Shown here: positions 1-5,408 of the stretch, one piece after another
How the letters are laid out: every line of letters begins with the position of its first letter
How positions within the stretch are numbered: the first letter of the stretch is position 1
DNA from: an uncultured Eubacteriales bacterium
GTDB lineage: Bacteria > Bacillota > Clostridia > Oscillospirales > CAG-272
DNA: 5,408 bases
Assembly: GCA_900548735.1 (NCBI GenBank)
Contig: URMC01000099.1
Span: forward strand, 1 to 5,408
Direction of reading: 5' to 3'
Notes under the pieces: generated by a model
Told to the model about the DNA's origin: nothing
Database searches by the model: none
What the model saw: the letters and a program-made list of their open reading frames with translations, nothing else
Translations under genes and position numbers: made by a program

Positions 1-188
1 AGATTGGCGGCGTTGCACACCAGCGTGGTCAGCAGGTATCCGCGCGCCCGGATGTCGGCAAAAATGCGTTTCACATCCGCTTCATCAAACACGGTCATGC
101 CGTATCCCACGGCATTTACCCCGTATACGTGCGCAATTTCGGCGGCTGCCGCCCCGGCGTGCGGGTTTTCCTCCCGGTCGTATTTCGA
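1..188 (-). pseudogene. Short-chain dehydrogenase/reductase (SDR) fragment, N-terminus lost, C-terminus off window
   Basis: The minus strand has an open frame from a stop at 191-189 to the left edge, about 62 codons. SDR-like features are seen in order: an Ala-rich helix (positions ~159-132, ending AEIAHVYG), a segment GYGMTVFDEADVKRIFADI (about 107-51) matching the family pattern in which an acidic 'D-x-(S/T)-(D/E)' stretch precedes helix D, and LVCNAANL (about 23-1), which fits the LVNNAG strand-4 motif. SDRs are cytoplasmic NAD(P)-dependent oxidoreductases. The glycine-rich TGxxxGxG cofactor motif, expected roughly 30 residues before the DREENPHAG stretch, is absent: the frame hits a stop just upstream, where sequence resembling the end of an AraC gene on the other strand begins. 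The catalytic S-Y-K residues would lie beyond the left edge. No plausible start codon is present, so this is a broken 5' end rather than an alternative start. Substrate cannot be inferred. The family call rests on motif recognition only. Confidence 0.62.
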
Positions 189-264
189 TTATGTTTTCCG
201 CCGGGAAACCGGCGAGACCCCGCGGGGGTATCAGAAGCGGATGTATGAACGGTACCTGAAATAG
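157..264 (+). pseudogene. C-terminal remnant of an AraC/XylS-family transcriptional regulator
   Basis: The last ~35 codons before the TAG at 262-264 read ACGFSSRSYFDYVFRRETG, then ETPRGYQKR and a basic/aromatic tail. This is the pattern of the second helix-turn-helix of AraC/XylS regulators (GFSSxSYFxRxFKKxxGxTPxxYR), which binds DNA in the cytoplasm and usually controls sugar or stress genes. The normal family length is about 250-300 residues. Upstream of about position 157 the same frame stays open to position 4 but no longer looks like AraC; that stretch is better explained as the antisense of the SDR fragment. The sensor domain and first helix-turn-helix are therefore missing, and the piece cannot work as a regulator. 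It ends 105 bp before the large ABC gene. No terminator is obvious between them, but the ABC gene has its own promoter. The family is fairly sure; the exact left boundary is not. Confidence 0.62.
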
Positions 265-303
265 TGCTGTATTTCTTCTGTGAATATTTAGTAAAATTCT
301 TTT

Positions 304-337
304 CTGTCACAGGAACATCACATTTTTTTGCTACAAT
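304..337 (+). promoter_or_regulatory. Candidate response-regulator-activated promoter (Pho-box-like direct repeat plus -10)
   Basis: A good -10 hexamer, TACAAT, sits at 332-337. No TTGACA-like -35 lies 16-18 bp upstream of it. In its place are two related heptamers with an 11-bp period: CTGTCAC at 304-310 and ACATCAC at 315-321. They are separated by 4 bp, and the second ends exactly 10 bp before the -10. This 7-4-7-10 layout is the known geometry of PhoB/OmpR-family boxes that overlap and replace the -35. The first heptamer matches the PhoB consensus CTGTCA(T/C); the second is weaker. The target would be the ABC gene starting at 370, leaving a leader of about 25 nt. Geometry and sequence are seen; activation by a two-component system is inferred. 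Confidence 0.5.
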
Positions 338-354
338 ACTGTCAATGAGAGAAT

Positions 355-361
355 AAGGGGG
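355..361 (+). promoter_or_regulatory. Ribosome binding site that sets the GTG start of the ABC gene
   Basis: AAGGGGG at 355-361 is followed by 8 nt and then GTG at 370-372, an ideal Shine-Dalgarno spacing. An ATG at 363-365 lies only 1 nt after the site and is in a different frame, so it cannot start this protein. Translation from the GTG gives MLSLKNIVKNYHSGD, a normal N-terminus for an MacB-type ATPase. Confidence 0.8.
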
Positions 362-369
362 AATGTTGC

Positions 370-3300
370 GTGCTTTCCTTAAAAAACATTGTCAAAAACT
401 ATCACTCGGGCGACACGGTGGTATCCGCACTGCGCGGGGTGTCGATTGACTTCCGCGAGAGCGAATTTGTGTCGATTTTAGGTCCTTCCGGGTGTGGGAA
501 AACCACACTGCTGAACGTGATCGGCGGGCTGGACCGCTATGACAGCGGGGATCTTGTTATCGGCGGGCGCAGCACCAAGGACTTCCGCGATGCGGACTGG
601 GATACCTACCGCAACCACTCGGTGGGGTTTGTGTTTCAGAGCTACAACCTTATCGCGCACCAGAGCGTGCTTGCCAATGTGGAACTGGCGCTCACGCTTT
701 CGGGCATTTCGGGTGAGGAGCGCCGCCGCCGCGCCACCGAGGCATTGGAACGGGTGGGGCTTGGCGATCAGCTGAATAAGCGCCCCAATCAGATGTCCGG
801 CGGGCAGATGCAGCGCGTGGCAATCGCGCGGGCGCTGGTCAACGACCCGGAAATATTGCTTGCCGATGAGCCAACGGGGGCGCTTGACACTGCCACCAGC
901 GTGCAGATTATGGATCTTTTGCGCGAGGTTGCCAAAAAGCGCCTTGTCGTGATGGTGACCCACAACCCCGAGCTTGCCGCCGCCTATTCCACCCGTATTA
1001 TCCGCGTCAAGGACGGCGCCGTGGTGGACGACACTAACCCCTATCACCCAGAGGAAAAACCGGAAGAAAATGAAATATCCCCCGATACGGTATGCGAAAA
1101 GGCACCGTCCGGGGAGAAAAAAGCAAAGAGTGACAGGAAGAAAAAGAAGCGCTCCATGTCGTTTTTCACGGCGCTCTCGCTCTCCTTTCACAACCTGCTG
1201 ACCAAAAAAACGCGCACGGCGCTGGTCAGTGTGGCGGGGAGCATCGGCATTATCGGCATTGCGTTGATTCTGTCGCTTTCCAACGGGGTCAATCTTTATA
1301 TCGCGCGCGTGCAGGAGGAAACGCTGACCTCTTACCCCATCTCGCTGACCGCCGAGAGCGCCGATTACGCCGCCATGATGGAGGCGATGGTCGGCACCGG
1401 AAAGAAAAACGACACCCCGGAAAAAGAGGGTACCGTTTACGTGGATGACTCGGTCAGCAACCTTGCCGGCGCGCTGACCAACGCCGCAAAAAACGATCTT
1501 TCCGCCTTTGACGCGTACCTGCGCGAGCACTGGGACGAAGTCAGGGACGACCTGATCGCCATTCAGCGCAGTTATGACCTGCAATTACAGATTTACAACA
1601 GCACCGCCAAATACGGGCTGGTGCAGTGCAACCCGATGGGGGCGCTCTCCAAGGTGCAGGCGTACAGCGGCGCGATGACCGCCGGCATGTCGCTGAGTAT
1701 CTTCTCGGAGCTGATGCCCGGCAAAAACGGGGAACTGATCAACAGCGCGGTGCTGGAACAATACGAACTGGTGGACGGCAAATGGCCCGAAGCCGCCAAC
1801 GAGCTGGTGCTGGTGGTGGATCGCGGTCACCGTGTGACCAATATGACGCTTTACACGCTGGGGATGTGCGACCCGAACGAGCTGACCGCAATCCTCATGG
1901 CGTTGTTTTCCGGTGCGGAATACCAGCCGAAAACCGATGACCTGACCTTTACCTATCAGGATTTTTATGACCTGACGCTCAATCTGGTCTATCAGACCGA
2001 CTACTTTACCAAGACCGGTAAAAACTACTCCGTGGGCGGCAAAACTTACCCCGTATGGGGGGATATGCGTGAGGAGGACGACTTCAACGCCGGCAATCTT
2101 TTCAAAAACGGCATGGAGCTGAAGATCGTGGGTGTGGTGTGCCCGGGCAAGGACGCGAACGGCGCGTCGATTTCCGGCTCGGTTGCCTACACTTCGGCGC
2201 TCTCCGCGTTGGTGATGGAAAAAATCAACGGGAGCGAGATTGTGACCCAACAGCTTGCTACCCCGTCGATGGACGTGCTGACGGGTCTGCCTTACCGCAT
2301 TGAGGATGCCGACACTCTGACCGACACCGCCAAACGCGCCAAGTTGCAGGGCTATTTTGACACTCTGACCCCGGAGGAAAAGCAGAAACTCTATCTGAAA
2401 ATCAAAACCGCCATCAGCGAAGAACAGCGCGCCGAGATGCTGCGGATTCTGAGCGAAACCTTCCCCTCCGTGGCGGAAAAACGGGCGTTTCTGGTCAGTC
2501 TCTTCGGCATCGGCAACAAGCAGGGGAGCTTAGCGGAAACCCTGCCGGACGGCACGGTCAACCCTGCCAACAAAGCCGCCGCGGCGATTTTGCTGGCGCT
2601 CTCGCCCGACAAGTCCCTGGAGGAATATCAGGCGATGGTGCCGATGTATGAGGCGTTGTTCGGGCTTGACGGCGTGGCGCTGACCCCGGGCAACGAGACC
2701 TATGACAACTATCTCTCGCTGGTGGAGGCGATGTACCCGACCGACGAAAAGCTGGCGGCGGCGTTTGAAAAGACCGCGATGTCCACCATTGAGAGCTTTT
2801 ACGGCATGCAGAAACAGCAGGAAATCGCCACTGCGGCGGCGGAGCGCTATGCCGAAAAAATTCAGGCGGAGTGCCTGCCCGGCGGCACGCCGGACGCGGC
2901 GAAAATGCGTGCTTATCTGGTTTCCTTTTATGAAAAGAGCAACAGTCTGCCGGTTTCGGTGATTGAAGATTACGTCAACGCGTTGCCGTTCTTCTCGACG
3001 GACGAGAACGCCGTCACCCTGCCGAAGGCATTTGCCGCGGCACTGAGAGAGGATGCCACACAAATGGCAAAGGATGAGGCATACCTCACGGAGCAGACTG
3101 CCGCCATATTTGACGAGTTTTTTGCCGCGATGGACGACGCGGCGTTTGCCTCTTACTATCAGGACTATATGGAGAAATCCGAAACCACCCTTGCCGACAA
3201 TTTAGAGGCAATGGGGGCGACCGAGGGGCGCGACGCACTTTCCGCCATCAACTTGTACCCCGTGGATTTTGCCGCCAAGGAGCGGCTGACCGCCTTTATC

Positions 3301-3804
3301 ACGCAGTATAACAACACCAAGGAAAACGATGAGGAAAAAATCACCTATACCGACCTTGTGGCGCTGATGATGTCGTCGGTCACGGTGATTATCAATGCCA
3401 TTTCCTATGTACTGATTGCCTTTGTGTCGATCTCGCTGGTGGTATCGTCTATTATGATCGGCATTATTACGTATATCTCGGTATTGGAGCGCACCAAAGA
3501 GATCGGGATTCTGCGTGCTATCGGGGCTTCCAAGCGCGATATTTCCCGCGTGTTCAATGCCGAAACGCTGATTATCGGCTTTGCGGCTGGGCTGATCGGG
3601 GTGCTGGCAACGCTACTCTTCTGCCTACCGATCAACTTGATTATTCATAAGCTTTCCGGTATCGGCAATATCAATGCCGTGTTGCCGGTCGCGGCGGCAT
3701 TCATCCTTGTTGCCATCAGCATGGCGCTGACGCTGATTGCGGGGATCATCCCTTCCCGCATTGCATCCAAAAAGGATCCGGTTGAGGCACTACGCACGGA
3801 GTAA
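370..3804 (+). CDS. MacB-type ABC transporter, ATPase fused to FtsX-like permease with giant extracytoplasmic domain
   Basis: This 1144-residue membrane protein carries a whole type VII (MacB/FtsX) ABC half-transporter in one chain. The ATPase spans residues 1-228: Walker A GPSGCGKTT at 38-46, Q-loop Q90, signature MSGGQ at 142-146, Walker B ILLADE with catalytic E167, D-loop ALD at 171-173 and switch H198. All key residues are intact. A charged linker (about 228-262, Glu/Pro-rich then a Lys-rich DRKKKKR) leads to TM1 (about 284-303). The extracytoplasmic region runs from about 308 to 1000. Three more helices lie at about 1006-1033, 1066-1090 and 1104-1127, with the conserved FtsX cytoplasmic motif ERTKEIGILRAIGASKRDI at 1040-1058. 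Proteins of this type do not pump small molecules through the membrane; they transmit ATP-driven motion to the extracytoplasmic side, for peptide export, antimicrobial-peptide resistance or envelope signalling. Classic MacB is about 650 residues, so ~690 extracytoplasmic residues is very large, though I recall similarly long fused proteins in Clostridia. It has its own promoter and terminator and stands alone. Substrate unknown. Confidence 0.93.
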   Translation: MLSLKNIVKNYHSGDTVVSALRGVSIDFRESEFVSILGPSGCGKTTLLNVIGGLDRYDSGDLVIGGRSTKDFRDADWDTYRNHSVGFVFQSYNLIAHQSVLANVELALTLSGISGEERRRRATEALERVGLGDQLNKRPNQMSGGQMQRVAIARALVNDPEILLADEPTGALDTATSVQIMDLLREVAKKRLVVMVTHNPELAAAYSTRIIRVKDGAVVDDTNPYHPEEKPEENEISPDTVCEKAPSGEKKAKSDRKKKKRSMSFFTALSLSFHNLLTKKTRTALVSVAGSIGIIGIALILSLSNGVNLYIARVQEETLTSYPISLTAESADYAAMMEAMVGTGKKNDTPEKEGTVYVDDSVSNLAGALTNAAKNDLSAFDAYLREHWDEVRDDLIAIQRSYDLQLQIYNSTAKYGLVQCNPMGALSKVQAYSGAMTAGMSLSIFSELMPGKNGELINSAVLEQYELVDGKWPEAANELVLVVDRGHRVTNMTLYTLGMCDPNELTAILMALFSGAEYQPKTDDLTFTYQDFYDLTLNLVYQTDYFTKTGKNYSVGGKTYPVWGDMREEDDFNAGNLFKNGMELKIVGVVCPGKDANGASISGSVAYTSALSALVMEKINGSEIVTQQLATPSMDVLTGLPYRIEDADTLTDTAKRAKLQGYFDTLTPEEKQKLYLKIKTAISEEQRAEMLRILSETFPSVAEKRAFLVSLFGIGNKQGSLAETLPDGTVNPANKAAAAILLALSPDKSLEEYQAMVPMYEALFGLDGVALTPGNETYDNYLSLVEAMYPTDEKLAAAFEKTAMSTIESFYGMQKQQEIATAAAERYAEKIQAECLPGGTPDAAKMRAYLVSFYEKSNSLPVSVIEDYVNALPFFSTDENAVTLPKAFAAALREDATQMAKDEAYLTEQTAAIFDEFFAAMDDAAFASYYQDYMEKSETTLADNLEAMGATEGRDALSAINLYPVDFAAKERLTAFITQYNNTKENDEEKITYTDLVALMMSSVTVIINAISYVLIAFVSISLVVSSIMIGIITYISVLERTKEIGILRAIGASKRDISRVFNAETLIIGFAAGLIGVLATLLFCLPINLIIHKLSGIGNINAVLPVAAAFILVAISMALTLIAGIIPSRIASKKDPVEALRTE

Positions 3805-3899
3805 AACCACCTGCGCCGCCTGCGGCGGAGCTTTCAGAGTCAGTGGGGTGCACACAGCGACAGTTTGGCGTCAGTCGCCGAAAGGTTTTTGCGGGATTT

Positions 3900-3937
3900 A
3901 AAGGGGGCTTTTTTCAAAAAGCCCCCTTTTTCTTTTT
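3900..3937 (+). terminator. Strong rho-independent terminator of the MacB-type ABC gene
   Basis: A near-perfect 14-bp stem pairs 3900-3913 (AAAGGGGGCTTTTT) with 3916-3929 (AAAAAGCCCCCTTT), with a tight turn at 3914-3915 that probably opens to about 4 nt. The T-rich tail is TTTTTCTTTTT (3927-3937, its first three T's shared with the stem). It lies 96 bp after the TAA of the ABC gene. Read on the minus strand the same stem is followed only by TTTAAA, so it is oriented for the plus-strand gene and would be at best a weak stop for the opposing one. Confidence 0.9.
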
Positions 3938-3952
3938 AGCGTTTCTTTGATA

Positions 3953-3985
3953 GCTTTCTTTGCGCCTCCTTCCCGCAAAGAAAGC
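3953..3985. repeat. Perfect 12-bp-arm palindrome with Shine-Dalgarno-like loop
   Basis: GCTTTCTTTGCG at 3953-3964 is the exact reverse complement of CGCAAAGAAAGC at 3974-3985, around a 9-nt loop (3965-3973). On the plus strand the loop reads CCTCCTTCC; on the minus strand it reads GGAAGGAGG, which contains a full Shine-Dalgarno core. No T-tract follows on either strand, so this is not an intrinsic terminator. Because the plus-strand terminator lies just before it, the hairpin would be transcribed mainly from the minus strand, as part of the 3' UTR of the exporter gene. A second TTTCTTTG copy at 3942-3949 lies 13 bp to the left of the one in the arm. It resembles a REP-type dispersed intergenic element, but dispersal cannot be seen from one copy. 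Confidence 0.7.
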
Positions 3986-4081
3986 GGGTAAAGACTCTTG
4001 CTGTGCAACGAACAGAGCGAAAACACCGCAGGTGCCGTCAGCTATTCGGCTCCGCCACAGGCGGGGGCGCGGGGCGTTTGA

Positions 4082-5407
4082 TTATGTAAACTGCGAGTTA
4101 TACAGCGACGCGTAAAAACCGCCTTTTTGCATCAGCTCCGCGTGCGTGCCGGATTCGGTCACGCTGCCGTTCTGAACGACCAGAATCACGTCCGCGTTCT
4201 GCACCGTGGAAAGCCGGTGGGCAATCACAAAGGAGGTGCGCCCGGCAAGCAGGGTCTTCATTGCCGCCTGGATCTGCTGTTCGGTGCGCGAATCCACATT
4301 GGAGGTCGCCTCGTCTAAAATCAGCATCGGTGCGTCGGCAAGCATGGCTCTGGCGATGGTAATGAGCTGCTTCTGTCCCTTGGAAATGTTCACGCCGTCG
4401 TCCGACAAGAGCGTATCATACCCGTTCGGCAGGGATTCGATATACTCGTGAATCCGCGCCGCCTTTGCCGCGGCAATGACCTCTTCCTTTGTGGCGTTCT
4501 CTTTTCCGTACGTGATGTTTTCAAAAATCGTGCCGTAAAAGAGCCATGTCTCCTGCAATACCATGGTAAACCCGCGCCGGAGCGACGCGCGTGTGAGCGC
4601 GCGGATGTCAGTACCGTCTACCGCGATGCTACCATCGTTCACGTCATAAAAGCGCATCAGCAGGTTGATGACCGTGGTCTTTCCCGCGCCGGTGGGGCCG
4701 ACAATGGCGACCGTGGCACCGGGGCGTGCCAGCACCGAAAAGTCATGCAGAATCTCCCGCTCCGGCACGTAGCCGAAACGCACGTCGGAAAATTCCACTT
4801 CTCCCACGGGCTTGTTTAACACCACGGCGTCTGGCATGTCGGCGGGCTCGCTTTCCTCGTCAATCAGGCGGAACACCCGCTCCGCCGCCGCCAGAGCGGA
4901 CTGCAACTCGCTGATGATATTGGCAAGCTCGTTAATGGGACCCGCAAACTTGCGGGAGTACTGCACAAATGCCGACACATCGCCAAGCGAAATGGCAAAC
5001 ATCGCGGGGAGTGTGGGGGTGGTGAGGGTCAGCATGAACAAAATCCCCCCAAACGCTGTCACCAGCGCGATGGAAACGTTGTTGATCAGGTTCACCGAGG
5101 GGCCGATGATCGCCCCGTACCAGTCCGCCTGATAGTACGCCTCCGCCGCCTCCTCGTTGCGTCGGTCAAACCGGGCAAGCACGGCGTCCTCGCCGGCATA
5201 AGCGCGGATGGTACGCTGACCCGACAGCATTTCCTCGGCAAAGCCGTTCAGCGCCCCCAGCTTCATCGAGCGCGCCTTGAAAAGCGGCCGTACCCGGCGT
5301 GATTTGTAGCGGGTAAACAGAAATGGGGGCGGGGCCCGGGACCCGAAAAAACCAAAAACGTGTGGGGGGATAGGTATCAAAACAGCCCCCGCGCCCCCCC
5401 ACCCGTC
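4082..5407 (-). CDS. Type IV ABC multidrug-type exporter subunit (BmrD/TM288-like), N-terminus off window
   Basis: The frame is open from the right edge to the TAA at 4084-4082. Numbering from a TTG at 5380-5378, used only as a reference point, the visible parts are: the cytoplasmic end of TM4 (FTRYKSRRVRPLFKARS, 22-38), intracellular loop 2 with the family motif EEMLSGQRTIRAY (49-61), TM5 (about 97-118), TM6 (about 126-150), then a complete ATPase. ATPase motifs are Walker A GPTGAGKTT 228-236, Q-loop Q276, signature ISKGQ 332-336, Walker B MLILDE with catalytic E357, D-loop SNVD 360-363 and switch H388. Members move drugs, lipids or peptides out across the cytoplasmic membrane. A full subunit is about 580-620 residues, so TM1 to most of TM4 (~170-190 residues) is missing. 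The intact catalytic Glu and the NVD motif match the catalytically competent half of heterodimers such as BmrCD or TM287/288; the partner gene is usually just upstream, here beyond the right edge. No true start is visible, and the first ~30 visible codons are doubtful. Confidence 0.92.
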   Translation of the reverse strand, partial: DGWGGAGAVLIPIPPHVFGFFGSRAPPPFLFTRYKSRRVRPLFKARSMKLGALNGFAEEMLSGQRTIRAYAGEDAVLARFDRRNEEAAEAYYQADWYGAIIGPSVNLINNVSIALVTAFGGILFMLTLTTPTLPAMFAISLGDVSAFVQYSRKFAGPINELANIISELQSALAAAERVFRLIDEESEPADMPDAVVLNKPVGEVEFSDVRFGYVPEREILHDFSVLARPGATVAIVGPTGAGKTTVINLLMRFYDVNDGSIAVDGTDIRALTRASLRRGFTMVLQETWLFYGTIFENITYGKENATKEEVIAAAKAARIHEYIESLPNGYDTLLSDDGVNISKGQKQLITIARAMLADAPMLILDEATSNVDSRTEQQIQAAMKTLLAGRTSFVIAHRLSTVQNADVILVVQNGSVTESGTHAELMQKGGFYASLYNSQFT

Positions 5408-5408
5408 C
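5325..5408. other. Suspect low-quality or artefactual sequence at the window edge
   Basis: The last ~85 bases are dominated by homopolymer runs: GGGGG, GGGG, AAAAAA, AAAAA, GGGGGG, CCCCC and CCCCCCC, unlike the rest of the window. In the exporter frame they encode a Pro/Gly-rich stretch (for example IPIPPHV, then RAPPPF) where the family requires the hydrophobic TM4 helix. From about position 5320 leftwards the protein suddenly matches the family well. The frame stays open, so substitutions or compensating indels are possible. This is best read as a degraded contig end, not biology. Confidence 0.55.

Larger units (their letters stand above)
3805..4081. other. Convergent intergenic region with multiple small inverted repeats
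   Basis: This 277-bp gap between the stops of two convergent ABC genes contains no credible gene. Apart from the terminator and the 33-nt palindrome listed separately, it holds short GC-rich hairpins: CCGCC-TGC-GGCGG at 3816-3828, CACC-GCA-GGTG at 4024-4034, GCCG/CGGC around a 9-nt loop at 4034-4050, and CCGCC-ACA-GGCGG at 4052-4064. The first and last share the same 5-bp arms, about 235 bp apart. Some may limit read-through or decay of the two transcripts; this is inference. Confidence 0.6.

Noticed and set aside
4..264. An 86-codon plus-strand frame as one complete small protein
   Set aside because: Only its last ~35 codons look like a protein family (AraC). The first part is better explained as the antisense of an SDR on the minus strand, so the whole is a chance fusion of frames.
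265..303. A terminator for the AraC remnant
   Set aside because: The AT-rich stretch contains no stem of useful length followed by a T-tract.
363..365. ATG as start of the ABC gene
   Set aside because: It is in another frame and is too close to the AAGGGGG site; GTG at 370 is in frame and ideally spaced.
478..1584. A long open frame of 368 codons on the minus strand inside the ABC gene
   Set aside because: It is the antisense shadow of the ATPase and linker. It is rich in His, Arg, Gly and Val as expected from reversed GC-rich codons, and shows no recognisable domain.
1585..2250. A 221-codon minus-strand frame adjoining the previous one, and 2530-3063 (177 codons)
   Set aside because: Both lie opposite well-supported coding sequence of the extracytoplasmic domain, have His/Arg-rich shadow-type composition and no family resemblance.
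3805..4081. A small RNA gene or riboswitch in the intergenic region
   Set aside because: The hairpins are short, lie downstream of both genes, and no promoter-like -35/-10 pair or known riboswitch core was recognised. A terminator plus repeats explains the structure.

Overview
This window looks like a short contig from a moderately GC-rich member of the Clostridia (Firmicutes), perhaps a gut Oscillospirales-type anaerobe. The evidence is indirect: a strong AAGGGGG Shine-Dalgarno before a GTG start, an MacB/FtsX-type ABC transporter of a kind I associate with Firmicutes, a BmrD/TM288-like exporter half, and GC-rich palindromic intergenic DNA. There is no rRNA or other taxonomic marker, so this placement is an inference.

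Layout, left to right. (1) Positions 1-264 hold remnants of two unrelated genes that meet head to head. One is a minus-strand fragment of a short-chain dehydrogenase/reductase that has lost its N-terminal nucleotide-binding motif. The other is the last 35 or so codons of a plus-strand AraC-family regulator. Both break within the same ~30 bp, which marks a recombination scar or an assembly chimera. (2) Positions 265-369 are a regulatory spacer. It has a -10 box but no normal -35. In place of the -35 is an 11-bp-period direct repeat laid out like a PhoB/OmpR-type response-regulator box, followed by a strong ribosome binding site. (3) Positions 370-3804 encode one 1144-residue protein: an MacB-type ATPase fused to an FtsX-like four-helix permease with a very large (~690 residue) extracytoplasmic insert. 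(4) Positions 3805-4081 are a 277-bp convergent intergenic region with a strong intrinsic terminator, a perfect 12-bp-arm palindrome and several small GC-rich hairpins. (5) From position 4082 to the right edge, on the minus strand, lies the C-terminal two thirds of a type IV (MsbA/BmrA-like) ABC exporter. It is cut off by the window edge, and its last ~85 bases look like poor-quality or artefactual sequence.

The two transporters converge and are probably transcribed independently. The first is most likely an envelope-stress or antimicrobial-peptide-related ABC system under two-component control. The second is probably the catalytically competent half of a heterodimeric multidrug-type exporter whose partner gene would lie beyond the right edge. 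I see no CRISPR array, tRNA, rRNA, insertion sequence or complete novel system. The most interesting points are the Pho-box-like promoter, the giant extracytoplasmic domain, the palindrome that exposes a Shine-Dalgarno-like loop, and the gene-gene junction at the left end.
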